A stretch of DNA of 37,056 bases from a virus (IMGVR_UViG_3300033149_006207:1-37056), one strand, 5' to 3'. Numbered from the stretch's first letter, positions 8,020 through 15,660 are shown. Notes: a model not told the origin generated them from the letters alone. Translations and numbers: made by a program.

Positions 8020-9594
8020 TTAACCATTCTGGTTATACCCGGTTCTCTTAACTGAGGTTCTCTCAGCAAGATATTCCAAAGTAGCTTCACCAACAACTTG
8101 ACCGTTTTCACGATCACCGTCTTTAGCTAACATCTCAGTCTTAGGCTTCCGGAGGTAAGCAATTCTATACTTGTCCTCTTTAATACCCAAGAATGTGACT
8201 GTTCCAGCAGAATTATCAACGTCTTTGTGCGCCATAATTCTGTGAACACCTCCATCGGACTCATAAACCATGACCGGCCGAACTAACTTTTTATCGCTAG
8301 CATCGACATATCTGGTTGAACCCGCAGTAAAGGTGCTGACCTTTCTTCTTAGCCCGAAAGGCATAATACAAAGATCAAACACATCAGAAGACCCAACGTC
8401 ATCCCAAACTTCTTCAACCATATCATTGAATTCGTTTTCTGACAAAGATGTCCCTGAATTTCTGGCGGTATAGTGTGTGGTGACTACAGAGGTAATACCG
8501 GCCATTTGTCTTGCGACTCCAGAACTACCAGAAGCATTTACACCGTTAACCAGTGCATATTCTAGTTTGTTCTTCCATTCGCGCAAGGCTTTGGCTTTTT
8601 GATAATCCAGCGGATCACCCATTCCGGCAACGCTAACAGCCCGTTCAGTACCCGAAACACGGAAGGTTTGGGTAATGATGTGGGTAAAGTTGCCCCGCCG
8701 TGATGGCTGAGTCAGGTCGCTATAAGTAGCGGCCGCACCTTCAGCAGTAGCGCTTACTGAAGATGGTCGGGAGATATAATCTTCCAACCACTCATGGTAA
8801 GTTCCACTTGCGGTGGTGGTCGTCAGCATTGTGGCTAATGGGTTCTCATCCGGAGAAACATCGGCAATAACGTCGATTAAGTCCTCTCGGCGAGCTGCAT
8901 CATCATCACTTTTGTTACATGCTTTTGCATGGTTAGGTCATTTCTGCCTAACTCTCATGTTTTCACATGAGGTCGGACTATATCTTCACTCTTTCGAGGC
9001 CAAGCGTATAGTCTCTGAGGATATTGCTCCTTTATGCTTAGAATTTAATTCTCTAAGTCTTTCTTTAAAATTTCGCTCAATATCGGAATATCTAGTGTCA
9101 AACTGATTTGTTTTACCACCAGCTTTAGGAACTGAAAGACGGTATTTACAAAACTCATTTAACAGTCTTGCTCTTTCTTTTTTTGCGCTGGGATATTTAA
9201 GAATAAGATCAGTAACCCTCTTTACTCTTTTAATCCCCTTAATTACAACCCTAATTGGTTTCCTTTTCTCTTTTCCGTGTCGCTTAGGGTGCCAAACAAA
9301 ATATGGCAGCCCCAAATAGTCTAAAGCTTCAGCAATTCTATCTATAACTAATTGGTCAGTATTATTTATGTTAATAGACGGGCTGTAATATTTACGATCT
9401 GGGCCTAATTGATAAGCCCCTTCTCCGTCAATAATTCCTAAAAAATATCCGATGTAAAAGTGCAATCTTTCCTGCGGATTGTCCATTTTTTATCACCTCC
9501 GTTTTTACCTAATCAGTAGTCGGCGCTTTAGGAGTTTCCCGCATATAGCTTGGTTAAGACACTATGATGTTAATGTCTGTAATCCAAACGCCAT
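8020..9594 (-). CDS. Major capsid protein, SU10/DUF5309-like, split by a group I intron
   Basis: Join of 9594-9573 and 8906-8020, predicted 302 aa. Exon 1 has a strong Shine-Dalgarno (GGAGGAGGTG) before ATG 9594 and encodes MAFGLQT plus one base. Without splicing it stops after 10 codons. Joining at the P1/P10-defined sites gives MAFGLQTYDDAARREDL, then IDVIADVSPDENPLATML: the REDL...SPDE(N/T)P N-terminus typical of SU10-type HK97-fold capsid proteins. The C-terminal half contains FDLCIMPFGLRRKVSTFTAG and a final LAERTSVKRTGYNQNG. It lies after the scaffold gene, as expected. An isolated downstream start at 8829 would delete the conserved N-arm, so I reject it. Confidence 0.88.
8907..9572 (-). 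ncRNA. Group I self-splicing intron in the capsid gene
   Basis: P1: 5' exon end AGACAT (9578-9573) pairs with intron GTGTCT (9562-9557), ending in the diagnostic U-G wobble at the splice site. P10: intron CATCAT (9569-9564) pairs with the first six exon-2 bases ATGATG (8906-8901). P7: GACTATA (9013-9007) pairs with TATAGTC (8982-8976) in the familiar AAGATATAGTCC context. P9-like hairpin CTCATGT-GAAA-ACATGAG at 8971-8954. The intron ends in G (8907). Length 666 nt. Splicing restores the frame exactly. The P4-P6 core was not fully folded by hand. Confidence 0.9.
8986..9486 (-). CDS. LAGLIDADG homing endonuclease (intron-encoded)
   Basis: 166 aa. One LAGLIDADG motif is visible near residues 13-25 (GYFLGIIDGEGAY), so it would act as a homodimer. 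Downstream are ININNTDQLVIDRIAEALDYLG and a basic saddle region (KRHGKEKRKPIRVVIKG). It cleaves intronless capsid alleles to spread the intron, and may also assist folding as a maturase. A strong Shine-Dalgarno (GGAGGTGAT) precedes ATG 9486. Its 3' end runs through the intron P7/P8 region, a common intron/endonuclease overlap. Confidence 0.92.
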   Translation of the reverse strand: MDNPQERLHFYIGYFLGIIDGEGAYQLGPDRKYYSPSININNTDQLVIDRIAEALDYLGLPYFVWHPKRHGKEKRKPIRVVIKGIKRVKRVTDLILKYPSAKKERARLLNEFCKYRLSVPKAGGKTNQFDTRYSDIERNFKERLRELNSKHKGAISSETIRLASKE

Positions 9595-9616
9595 TTTTCG
9601 TTTTCACCTCCTCCTT

Positions 9617-10372
9617 TTATAATCCAGATTTTTTAAGCCTTTCCACGACGGCATTTAGTTTGCCTTCGCGGGTTTGGCGTTGCAGTTCGCTCATATCATA
9701 CGTCTGTTGACGTCGATCTGAACGTCCTGTCGCCTCCAAGGAAGCTTGCTCCTTGGGTGTCAGTTTCCTGACTGCCTCTTTCGCCCCCTCTTTCTTAGCT
9801 GCTTCTGCATCTTTTGTTACCCACGACTTTACCCGGTCAGCGGCTTCCAAAAATGAAAGCTCTCTGCCCCCGTATTTGTGCGGGTTAACATAAGAGTGCA
9901 AGAGCAACGCCTCAACTTTTTCTGAAAAATCGCGGTCAAACTTATCCTTTTCGTTAGGATTAAGCTCCGGATATTTCTCAAAAGCCTGTTGTTCCTCCAA
10001 TTGTTGGAGTTTTTGCCAAGCGAGAGAACCGGCATCAACGCCCGATGGCGGTGCTGCCATTTGATAATTGGGTTGATAAACAGGCTCTTCCTGTTTAATC
10101 TCACCAATTTGCTCTACCTGCTCTTTCAGCCGGCGATTCTCCTCAAGCAGCTTTTCAAATTGCTCTTGGGTGCGCTTTTTGACCTCTTCAGGTAACTGAT
10201 AATCTGAAGCAGATTCTTCTGGTTCTGTCATTTCAGCTACTTGCTTTTCAGCTTGCGGCTGTTGGACTTCCTCAGCGCTCTCCGCTTCAGGCACTTTTTG
10301 ATCTGAGCTAGGCCTTGGCTCTTGCTGCTGTTGCTCGGCAGCAACTTCTTCTGCCCTGGTATCAGTTGGCAT
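9617..10372 (-). CDS. Capsid scaffolding protein
   Basis: 251 aa, very rich in Glu, Gln and Ala. The N-terminus is disordered and acidic (EEVAAEQQQQEPRPSSDQKV); a coiled coil follows (EQFEKLLEENRRLKEQVEQI), then a helical segment and a basic C-terminus (LQRQTREGKLNAVVERLKK), the usual capsid-interacting end of a scaffold. It lies directly upstream of the capsid gene (22-bp gap), between portal and capsid, as in P22/T7-like phages. Good Shine-Dalgarno (AAAGGAGGT) before ATG 10372. Called from composition, architecture and position. Confidence 0.85.
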   Translation of the reverse strand: MPTDTRAEEVAAEQQQQEPRPSSDQKVPEAESAEEVQQPQAEKQVAEMTEPEESASDYQLPEEVKKRTQEQFEKLLEENRRLKEQVEQIGEIKQEEPVYQPNYQMAAPPSGVDAGSLAWQKLQQLEEQQAFEKYPELNPNEKDKFDRDFSEKVEALLLHSYVNPHKYGGRELSFLEAADRVKSWVTKDAEAAKKEGAKEAVRKLTPKEQASLEATGRSDRRQQTYDMSELQRQTREGKLNAVVERLKKSGL

Positions 10373-10402
10373 TTGATACCTCCTTTCTTTTATGCGAGAT
10401 TA

Positions 10403-10499
10403 CACGCCGCATACGTGGCCAACTTATAATAATTCCAGCCCATAGGCTGGGCGGAGTACCAATTACCTCTTTGCATTTACCCCCTAATTGATACTCCGC
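10403..10499 (-). promoter_or_regulatory. Structured leader upstream of the scaffold/capsid genes
   Basis: Read on the minus strand: a 15-bp stem (arms 10499-10485 and 10465-10451, one U-G pair) enclosing a purine-rich loop; a perfect 6-bp hairpin CCAGCC-TATG-GGCTGG (10450-10435); a TATTATAA box; and a small CACG hairpin. This fills the only sizeable gap between portal and scaffold. It could be an mRNA stabiliser, a processing site or part of a promoter; no T-run follows, so it is not a simple terminator. Confidence 0.5.
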
Positions 10500-10504
10500 T
10501 CAAT

Positions 10505-10747
10505 CTACAGAACTCTTTTTTTGCCTTTATAAATGTGCCCGTTTTTAACGTCCCAGCCTGGTTCTAAAACAAAACCAGCATGGCAGTTCATACACTCCAC
10601 TTCTCTGCCATTTACCCGCCTAAATTCATGCTCACATTCTGGCGGTTGAACTATTTCAATCGTTTGTGTTCTGGCTTTATCCCAAAACTTGCTGCCAGTT
10701 GGCGGCAAATTATCTAAATTACCGCTTTCTTGTTGGTTTCCAGCCAT
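10505..10747 (-). CDS. Small zinc-ribbon protein
   Basis: 80 aa. Cys and His residues in PPECEHEF and VECMNCHAGFVL (C-x-H ... C-x2-C) form a probable zinc knuckle near residues 38-57, followed by a small basic C-terminus (GHIYKGKKRVL). It overlaps the preceding 50-aa gene by 29 nt. A phage protein with this late-cluster position may be a minor head component, but that is inference only. Confidence 0.68.
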   Translation of the reverse strand: MAGNQQESGNLDNLPPTGSKFWDKARTQTIEIVQPPECEHEFRRVNGREVECMNCHAGFVLEPGWDVKNGHIYKGKKRVL

Positions 10748-10871
10748 GTTCTACTGCCATTAACAAACTAATTGCTCTTTTAGCCGCATCAGCGCTGCCG
10801 CATTTTTGTTTTACTTTCCATTTACCACCTTTTTTGTGATAAACAACTGAACCAACTCTTTTATATGGCAT
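10719..10871 (-). CDS. Small basic protein, 50 aa
   Basis: Begins MPYKRVGSVVYHKKGGKWKV and ends in KPTRKR. A Shine-Dalgarno (AAAGGAG) precedes ATG 10871. The pattern K-x2-G-x-W-x-V, a Cys-Gly turn, then SADAAKRAISLLMAVE is the short beta-hairpin plus helix seen in many tiny phage proteins near the portal gene. Function unknown. Confidence 0.7.
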   Translation of the reverse strand: MPYKRVGSVVYHKKGGKWKVKQKCGSADAAKRAISLLMAVEHGWKPTRKR

Positions 10872-10882
10872 TTTGCTCCTTT

Positions 10883-11110
10883 CTAAGATCGTGAACTTTC
10901 AGCCGGATTATAGTCACCAGTATCTTCAACTACCTCGCTTGAATAACTGGCCAAACTCACTAACCGATCTTCAATAATAATTCTGTCACCTGGGCCAACT
11001 GAATATCCTTGACCGTCAGCCTCAATATGAGTTGCTCTCAAGTCGCTAGCATCCATTTCCGGATGATTTAGACTTGTTTTACTTTTTATGTTTGTTAGTC
11101 TTATTGGCAT
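10883..11110 (-). CDS. Hypothetical head-region protein, 75 aa
   Basis: MPIRLTNIKSKTSLNHPEMD..., with a central GQGYSVGPGDRIIIED that suggests a small beta-sandwich. It overlaps the preceding 117-aa gene by 32 nt, so translation is likely coupled. Not recognised; its position between portal and scaffold suggests a minor virion or assembly role. Confidence 0.62.
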   Translation of the reverse strand: MPIRLTNIKSKTSLNHPEMDASDLRATHIEADGQGYSVGPGDRIIIEDRLVSLASYSSEVVEDTGDYNPAESSRS

Positions 11111-11432
11111 TTTTTCTTACACCTCCAATCTTATATTTATTAACTTGTTGACCTTGCTTTTTGGCCAGTAATGTTTTTGCTGTTTCAATCCAATCGTTAA
11201 TCTGTTTTAATATCTCGTTGGCAGCGTTTGCGTGCCCCCAACCAGTTACATACTTATAGAAAAACTCTTTTTCGCTCTCAACCCCCCGCGGGTCCAGCCA
11301 TGAGTGGTTGATTTTGTCCTCCAGAAACGGCTTGACCACCTCCTGCCAACCCTTGGTTTGGGACATTTCCACCACCCAATTGGCTCTGGTCAATGCCTCC
11401 TGCTCCTCCTTGGTTAAGTTGTCCTGGGACAT
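11079..11432 (-). CDS. Helical head-region protein overlapping the portal gene
   Basis: 117 aa. Predicted helices carry VEMSQTKGWQEVVKPFLEDK and VTGWGHANAANEILKQINDW; the C-terminus is very basic (VRKNANKTNKHKK). A strong Shine-Dalgarno (GGAGGGAG) lies ~6 nt before ATG 11432, inside the portal coding sequence. Its first 51 codons use the same DNA as the Gly/Gln-rich portal tail in another frame. The conserved-looking Trp-rich helix argues that it is real. Function unknown. Confidence 0.75.
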   Translation of the reverse strand: MSQDNLTKEEQEALTRANWVVEMSQTKGWQEVVKPFLEDKINHSWLDPRGVESEKEFFYKYVTGWGHANAANEILKQINDWIETAKTLLAKKQGQQVNKYKIGGVRKNANKTNKHKK

Positions 11433-13317
11433 TTAACTCTCCCTCCTGTATCTTCTCAAAGTATTTGTCAGCGTCTTTTTTACCTAGCTGCTCAAAGAAA
11501 TCTTCAAGAAGTTCTTTAAACTTTAATCTATAACCTTGATTAGCCAACATCATTTGGGCTTTTTCATCTAGGGCGGTTTCAATCATTTGTTTTTGCACCG
11601 CCAGCAATTGAGCGTCATCTGGCACACTCATTGACTCAATATCAGGGATATAATCATAATTCCCAGAAATATCATCAGGCTCTATGATTAAATGCCCAAC
11701 TTCACCAGACTCTTCAACCGTAAACTTAGGCAAAACATTGCCATTTAGATTAACCGGATACATTGGCATCATTAGCTCTTCTGGCTTAACATCAATGTCA
11801 GCCAAATTCGGATCAGATAGCAACTCTTCTGCTTCCGGAGATAAAGCCATATCTTTTAAGCCTCTGCTTTCAAAATAACGAATTGCATCTTTGCCAACAA
11901 TTCTGATAATTTTAGCTTGCTCTGCTTCGTCAGAGAATAGAAACTGTTGGTTCATTGAGTGCCAAAGCATCATTTGCCGCTTTAATGCTTCAGTTAAGAA
12001 AATCTGGTTAAAGTTATCTCTGGCGTTTCTTTGTAAGGCAGAATCTCTTATTTCTGTTGCTGTTTTGCTTGATTCGCCTGGCACTAAATTAGAAATTCCC
12101 TGGCTGGTTTCACCAAGAGCTTCTTGCATAGCACCAACAATAAAGCGATAAGTAGAAGTAAACTCTGATACCCCAGCAATACCGGTTTCAAACGGTACTA
12201 CATCAGAAGCCGGATCGTTCATTAACCATTTTGCTCCTGGCGCCCATTGAATTGTGTGCATTTGCACGCCAGTAGTTCTGATTTTGGCAATTGGATTAAG
12301 CCCCATATTAACCGCGTCAAGATATTGACAAATTAAGGCATTAGTGGCTTTCTGTAGTTTCTCCACCGGCTCAATTTCGCTCATACCATAAAGGTCATCA
12401 TCAACTGGATAATACCGAAGCATTACTACTGGAATTTGCCCATGATCGTAAGGATTTGGGATATCACGCAAAATTATCCCGTGCTTTGGGGCAAAAGTAA
12501 CCCAAGAGTCGTTAGAATATTCAGTTACTATTTCAATTACCTGATTATATTCATCCTTACCCAGATAATCAGTTAAGCCTTTAATTTCCTTAGTCTTTGA
12601 CTGCCAGTTGCTATTTCTGGAGTCGCCGCCAATTGTTTTTTTGCCATCTTGTTGTTTTCTAATTTGTTCTTTTAAGGCATCTAGGTTTTTATAAACTGGT
12701 TTGCCTCTGGCAACATCGTTAATTCTGGTTAATTCCTCAATTGTGACATAATCTCGATGTTGAAACCAGCCCTTGATAGTTGAATAACTTGGGTTTGGCA
12801 AACAATCACGGTTAATTAGCGGTTTAAAGTCAGGACCGTCAAAATAAACATATTTTTCTATTTTCCCATTCCGGCGCTTATTTCTTGTTTCATAGTGCCA
12901 TTTACAAATTGCAAAGCTGGCGCCATATTTTCTGGCGTTCATGTCCATCATTGCCCATCTGGCTAGCATTGGCATTTGGTTAATTCGCTCTGCTTCATCC
13001 CATTGAAACCTTAAAAGCTCGTTGTTAATCCGCGCTCCCAAGGCATCGCCGCCCTCCCGAGGTACCATTCTCCCCCGCGGTTTGTTCGCAAAGAGTCGAG
13101 AAGTTTTCTCAAAGATAGCAGTAAATACCCTAGGATCAAAAACTTCGGCCGAATATGGCCAATTGGTGTCATCAATATAAGACCAAAAGAGTTCGTCTTT
13201 AGTGTTCCAATCAGGGATGCGGGCGTTGAGGTCTTCCTCGGCCATAATATAGTGCCGATAAACCTCAGTAAATAACTTTTGTTCTTTTTTAGTTCCGCGG
13301 ACTTGTATTTCTGCCAT
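11278..13317 (-). CDS. Portal (head-tail connector) protein, P22-like
   Basis: About 679 aa from ATG 13317 (MAEIQVRGTKKEQKLF); codons further upstream lie in a terminator and are rejected. Portal features: early FDPRVFTAIFEKTSRLFANK, HGQIPVVMLRYYPVDDDLYGMSE, VEKLQKATNALICQYLDAVN, GESSKTATEIRDSALQRNARDNFNQIF, and a long helical C-terminal domain with a Gly/Gln-rich tail. A dodecameric portal forms the DNA channel at the capsid vertex and docks terminase and tail. It follows terL in the standard order. Its last 155 nt are shared with 11079-11432. Confidence 0.92.
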   Translation of the reverse strand: MAEIQVRGTKKEQKLFTEVYRHYIMAEEDLNARIPDWNTKDELFWSYIDDTNWPYSAEVFDPRVFTAIFEKTSRLFANKPRGRMVPREGGDALGARINNELLRFQWDEAERINQMPMLARWAMMDMNARKYGASFAICKWHYETRNKRRNGKIEKYVYFDGPDFKPLINRDCLPNPSYSTIKGWFQHRDYVTIEELTRINDVARGKPVYKNLDALKEQIRKQQDGKKTIGGDSRNSNWQSKTKEIKGLTDYLGKDEYNQVIEIVTEYSNDSWVTFAPKHGIILRDIPNPYDHGQIPVVMLRYYPVDDDLYGMSEIEPVEKLQKATNALICQYLDAVNMGLNPIAKIRTTGVQMHTIQWAPGAKWLMNDPASDVVPFETGIAGVSEFTSTYRFIVGAMQEALGETSQGISNLVPGESSKTATEIRDSALQRNARDNFNQIFLTEALKRQMMLWHSMNQQFLFSDEAEQAKIIRIVGKDAIRYFESRGLKDMALSPEAEELLSDPNLADIDVKPEELMMPMYPVNLNGNVLPKFTVEESGEVGHLIIEPDDISGNYDYIPDIESMSVPDDAQLLAVQKQMIETALDEKAQMMLANQGYRLKFKELLEDFFEQLGKKDADKYFEKIQEGELNVPGQLNQGGAGGIDQSQLGGGNVPNQGLAGGGQAVSGGQNQPLMAGPAGG

Positions 13318-13323
13318 AATAAT

Positions 13324-13354
13324 AAAAAAAGGCCGGCACATCATAGCACCAGCC
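13324..13354 (-). terminator. Intrinsic terminator directly upstream of the portal start
   Basis: Minus strand: GGCTGGTGC (13354-13346), loop TATGAT, GTGCCGGCC (13339-13331), nine pairs with three wobbles, then seven T residues. Six bases later is ATG 13317. It separates the terminase genes from the abundant head genes or attenuates transcription between them. Confidence 0.85.
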
Positions 13355-13420
13355 CTTTCGATTCTATCGTAAAGAGATTTAATTTAAGTTTATAACACTT
13401 GTTTTACTTCTGTCAAGAGA

Positions 13421-13645
13421 TTAATTTTTAATTGCTGGTTCGTTAATTACGTCACTTTCCTCTGGTTTAATCGCGCTGATCTTCCTGTTTTCCATAAAAA
13501 TTTGGACTCGACCGTAACCAGTGCCATAAGCAAGTTTAGCAACCGCCCTAATTATTCTGGGAATAATTTTTGGATTTATTTTCCACTCACTTAGACAATG
13601 ATAAATATCTAAAATGTCCTGATTTATAGTAGGCAGACTAGTCAT
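13421..13645 (-). CDS. Hypothetical protein coupled to terL
   Basis: 74 aa, start ATG 13645 overlapping the terL TGA (ATGA). Sequence MTSLPTINQDILDIYHCLSE with a following basic helix (PKIIPRIIRAVAKLAYGTGY). No recognised family. The tight coupling and the terminator that follows suggest that it belongs to the packaging unit. Confidence 0.68.
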   Translation of the reverse strand: MTSLPTINQDILDIYHCLSEWKINPKIIPRIIRAVAKLAYGTGYGRVQIFMENRKISAIKPEESDVINEPAIKN

Positions 13646-14964
13646 TTTCCAATTCTCCAATTTCTATTATCAACTGGTAAATCAGCCAGATTTGATTCTG
13701 GTTTGTAAGAACAAGCAAAGTAAGAGATAGCATCCATTAAATGGTCGTTGGCTTTTTCCGGCATATCTGGCTCGTTAAGGTCTTGGGCGGCGGTTGGCGG
13801 TTTTTCTTTCCACCGGTAGCTTTCAAACTCTGAAATGGTATGATGACAATTTTTGAACACAAACAGCGCGGGCAAGCCATATTTTTGTAATTCAGCAGGC
13901 AATTGCACATTGGGCACCAACCGACCAGGTTTTTTCCTGAGCTTGTCTGCCACTTTTTCAATTTTATATTGCACCCAATTTTGCTTGCTTGTTCCGGTTT
14001 CTTTATTAGCTGGGGTGATATAAATGCCTCTTTGAGCAAACTCATCAAACCATTGGGCCCCAGAAGGATCACCAAAGCTCTGCACCACTCGATTAGAATA
14101 ACGATTAGCATTGATAATCCCAGCATGATAATCAATAGTTTCTCCGGATTTATAATATTCGTCAATGATAAACCAGTTTTCATCACCATCAACAGCAATC
14201 CAAGCAACAGCTGTGGGATTAGTAGAACCAAAATCAAAACCACGATAAATTTGCCAATGAGATGGTATTTCAAACGGTTCAATAACGTGAATTTGCCGAT
14301 CAAATTCTTTATAAACCAAGCCAGTATATTTTCTAAAATCTGCCAAATACTCTTGAGCAAAGGTATCTTCTGATAATTCTTGTTTTGCATTATCTATTTC
14401 CTCCTTTGGGATAAACGGGTTGTCATAAGTAGTAAATTGCCAGCTTTTATATAAGTCATTTTCTTCTTGGCCAATTTTAAATAATTCGTAAAAATGATTA
14501 AATCCTTTCGGAGTAGAAATAAAAATTGCCGGCGCTTCATAATCAGTTAGAGTTGGCCGCAAAACTTCATGCCATAGCCAGTCCCAGTTTCTAATTGAAG
14601 CAATTTCATCTACTACCAGACCTCTTAATTTTACTCCTCTGAGAGCATCAGGGTTTTCTGCCCCCTTTAGCTCAATTATTGAACCGTTGTTAAGAGTAAC
14701 TGACAATTCGACTTCGTTTTTTTTAGCTATCCATTCTTTGGGAATTTCTTTTTGAATCTCCCGCCAATGAATCATTTTTGCTTGCTTGTATGTTGGCGAA
14801 ACTACCCAATACAAGCCCTCAGCTTCAGTTGCCCATTTTAAAACTATCATTCGGCTTAAAACTGATTTGCCCCACCGTCTACCAGCGCAGATTACTTTAA
14901 ACCGGTGATTATCATGAGCAACATCATATTGTCCGCCGTTATGCAATTCAACATTAATCGCCAT
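13642..14964 (-). CDS. terL: Terminase large subunit
   Basis: 440 aa from ATG 14964 (MAINVELHNGGQYDVAH), overlapping terS by 11 nt. ATPase domain: Walker A AGRRWGKS (27-34), Walker B LVVDE (116-120), coupling motif STPKG (150-154). Nuclease (RNase H-like) domain: Asp in GFDFGSTNPTAVAW (D244), GDPSGAQW (D299) and a C-terminal NDHLMDAISYF. It pumps DNA into the prohead through the portal and cuts the concatemer. Length is normal and all key residues are present. Confidence 0.96.
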   Translation of the reverse strand: MAINVELHNGGQYDVAHDNHRFKVICAGRRWGKSVLSRMIVLKWATEAEGLYWVVSPTYKQAKMIHWREIQKEIPKEWIAKKNEVELSVTLNNGSIIELKGAENPDALRGVKLRGLVVDEIASIRNWDWLWHEVLRPTLTDYEAPAIFISTPKGFNHFYELFKIGQEENDLYKSWQFTTYDNPFIPKEEIDNAKQELSEDTFAQEYLADFRKYTGLVYKEFDRQIHVIEPFEIPSHWQIYRGFDFGSTNPTAVAWIAVDGDENWFIIDEYYKSGETIDYHAGIINANRYSNRVVQSFGDPSGAQWFDEFAQRGIYITPANKETGTSKQNWVQYKIEKVADKLRKKPGRLVPNVQLPAELQKYGLPALFVFKNCHHTISEFESYRWKEKPPTAAQDLNEPDMPEKANDHLMDAISYFACSYKPESNLADLPVDNRNWRIGK

Positions 14965-15355
14965 TTTTCTTAATAAAATTAACCCGCATTTCTTTGCCGT
15001 CAACATTAAATTGTTGAACCAGCTGTGGTCTTTCAGCAAAATCAGGGTGCCTGTTCTTTAAATAAAAAATCAAGCAAGCATTATCTCCTTCACCTGCTTT
15101 TTTAATTAAAACATCGCGCATTTCGTCATTAAGTTCACCTTCTGCTTCTGCAATTCTTTGGTTAAACTCCGGATATTTTTCCAACCATTTGTAAAAAGTT
15201 AATCTAGAAATTCCCACTGCTCGACAAATATTAGTAATATGACCAAATGTTTGTTGCCATAGCTCAACAATTTTATCCATCTTGATTTTTCTTGCCATTT
15301 CAGACGGAGTTACTTTTTTAGTGTTTACTTTCGTTAATTGTTTACTAGAAGCCAT
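14954..15355 (-). CDS. terS: Terminase small subunit
   Basis: 133 aa. A helix-turn-helix lies at about residues 36-60 (TFGHITNICRAVGISRLTFY, then KWLEKYPEF), followed by IAEAEGELNDEMRDVLIKKA and FYLKNRHPDF, the phBC6A51-type small-terminase pattern. It recognises the packaging site and recruits TerL. It is the first gene of the late operon, with only a weak ribosome site (AAAGTAA) and a TAAAAT box close to the ATG, so its message may have a very short leader. Confidence 0.88.
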   Translation of the reverse strand: MASSKQLTKVNTKKVTPSEMARKIKMDKIVELWQQTFGHITNICRAVGISRLTFYKWLEKYPEFNQRIAEAEGELNDEMRDVLIKKAGEGDNACLIFYLKNRHPDFAERPQLVQQFNVDGKEMRVNFIKKNGD

Positions 15356-15432
15356 TTACTTTATTTTATCATACCGAGGGTCTCTCCAGACCTGCGGGAC
15401 TAATTCCAGGTGACAGAGAGTCAGGTGGACAA

Positions 15433-15453
15433 CTGTTTTGAAAACTAAAACAG
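15433..15453. promoter_or_regulatory. Palindromic operator candidate
   Basis: CTGTTTT-n7-AAAACAG is a perfect 7+7 inverted repeat that ends one base before the -35 box of the rightward promoter at 15455. It has the form of a dimeric repressor or activator site. No cognate regulator can be assigned. Confidence 0.55.
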
Positions 15454-15454
15454 C

Positions 15455-15483
15455 TTGACAAATCAAAAACAAATAACTATTAT
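15455..15483 (+). promoter_or_regulatory. Near-consensus sigma70 promoter
   Basis: TTGACA (15455-15460), 17-bp spacer, TATTAT (15478-15483); predicted start near 15490. No open frame with a start follows at once; the transcript enters the folded stretch at 15519-15580. Confidence 0.7.
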
Positions 15484-15489
15484 TTAATT

Positions 15490-15600
15490 ACATTTGATGA
15501 AGTGATATAAGGTTGGTAAGACTGGGTCAGGGGAGCGGTTACCCGTCTCAAGCCTAAAAACTTGAGCTTAACAATACCGCCTGCAACTCATTATACCATA
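15490..15600 (+). ncRNA. Candidate structured RNA in the control region
   Basis: Downstream of the promoter at 15455. AGAC/GTCT plus GGGT/ACCC form an 8-bp stem with one bulge (15519-15527 with 15541-15548). TCAAG/CTTGA makes a second hairpin (15548-15565). The first loop GCGGT (15535-15539) can pair with ACCGC (15576-15580), a possible pseudoknot. No known family recognised. It lies beside the packaging genes, so a regulatory RNA, a packaging RNA or a pac element are all open. The 3' end is not defined. Confidence 0.45.
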
Positions 15601-15624
15601 CGGAATGATCGGAAAGTTACGCAA

Positions 15625-15656
15625 AAACGCCAAGACCCGCGACTTTTTCGCGGGGC
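15625..15656 (-). terminator. Hairpin with T-run in the leftward leader
   Basis: A perfect 7-bp hairpin CCCGCGA/TCGCGGG (15636-15654). Read leftward it is enclosed by a short CGCC/GGCG pairing and followed by TTTTT near 15623-15627. It lies upstream of terS, so it would stop leftward transcripts started nearer 15800 unless they are antiterminated, as in late-gene control of lambdoid phages. That comparison is inference. Confidence 0.45.
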
Positions 15657-15660
15657 GTCG

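Noticed and set aside
8020-8829. Capsid protein starting at the in-frame ATG 8829
   Set aside because: It would remove the conserved REDL...SPDE N-arm, which is encoded upstream and reached by splicing; no ribosome site precedes 8829.
8907-9572. Intein instead of intron
   Set aside because: Stop codons lie in frame on both sides of the endonuclease and RNA pairings P1, P7 and P10 are present; there are no intein splice motifs.
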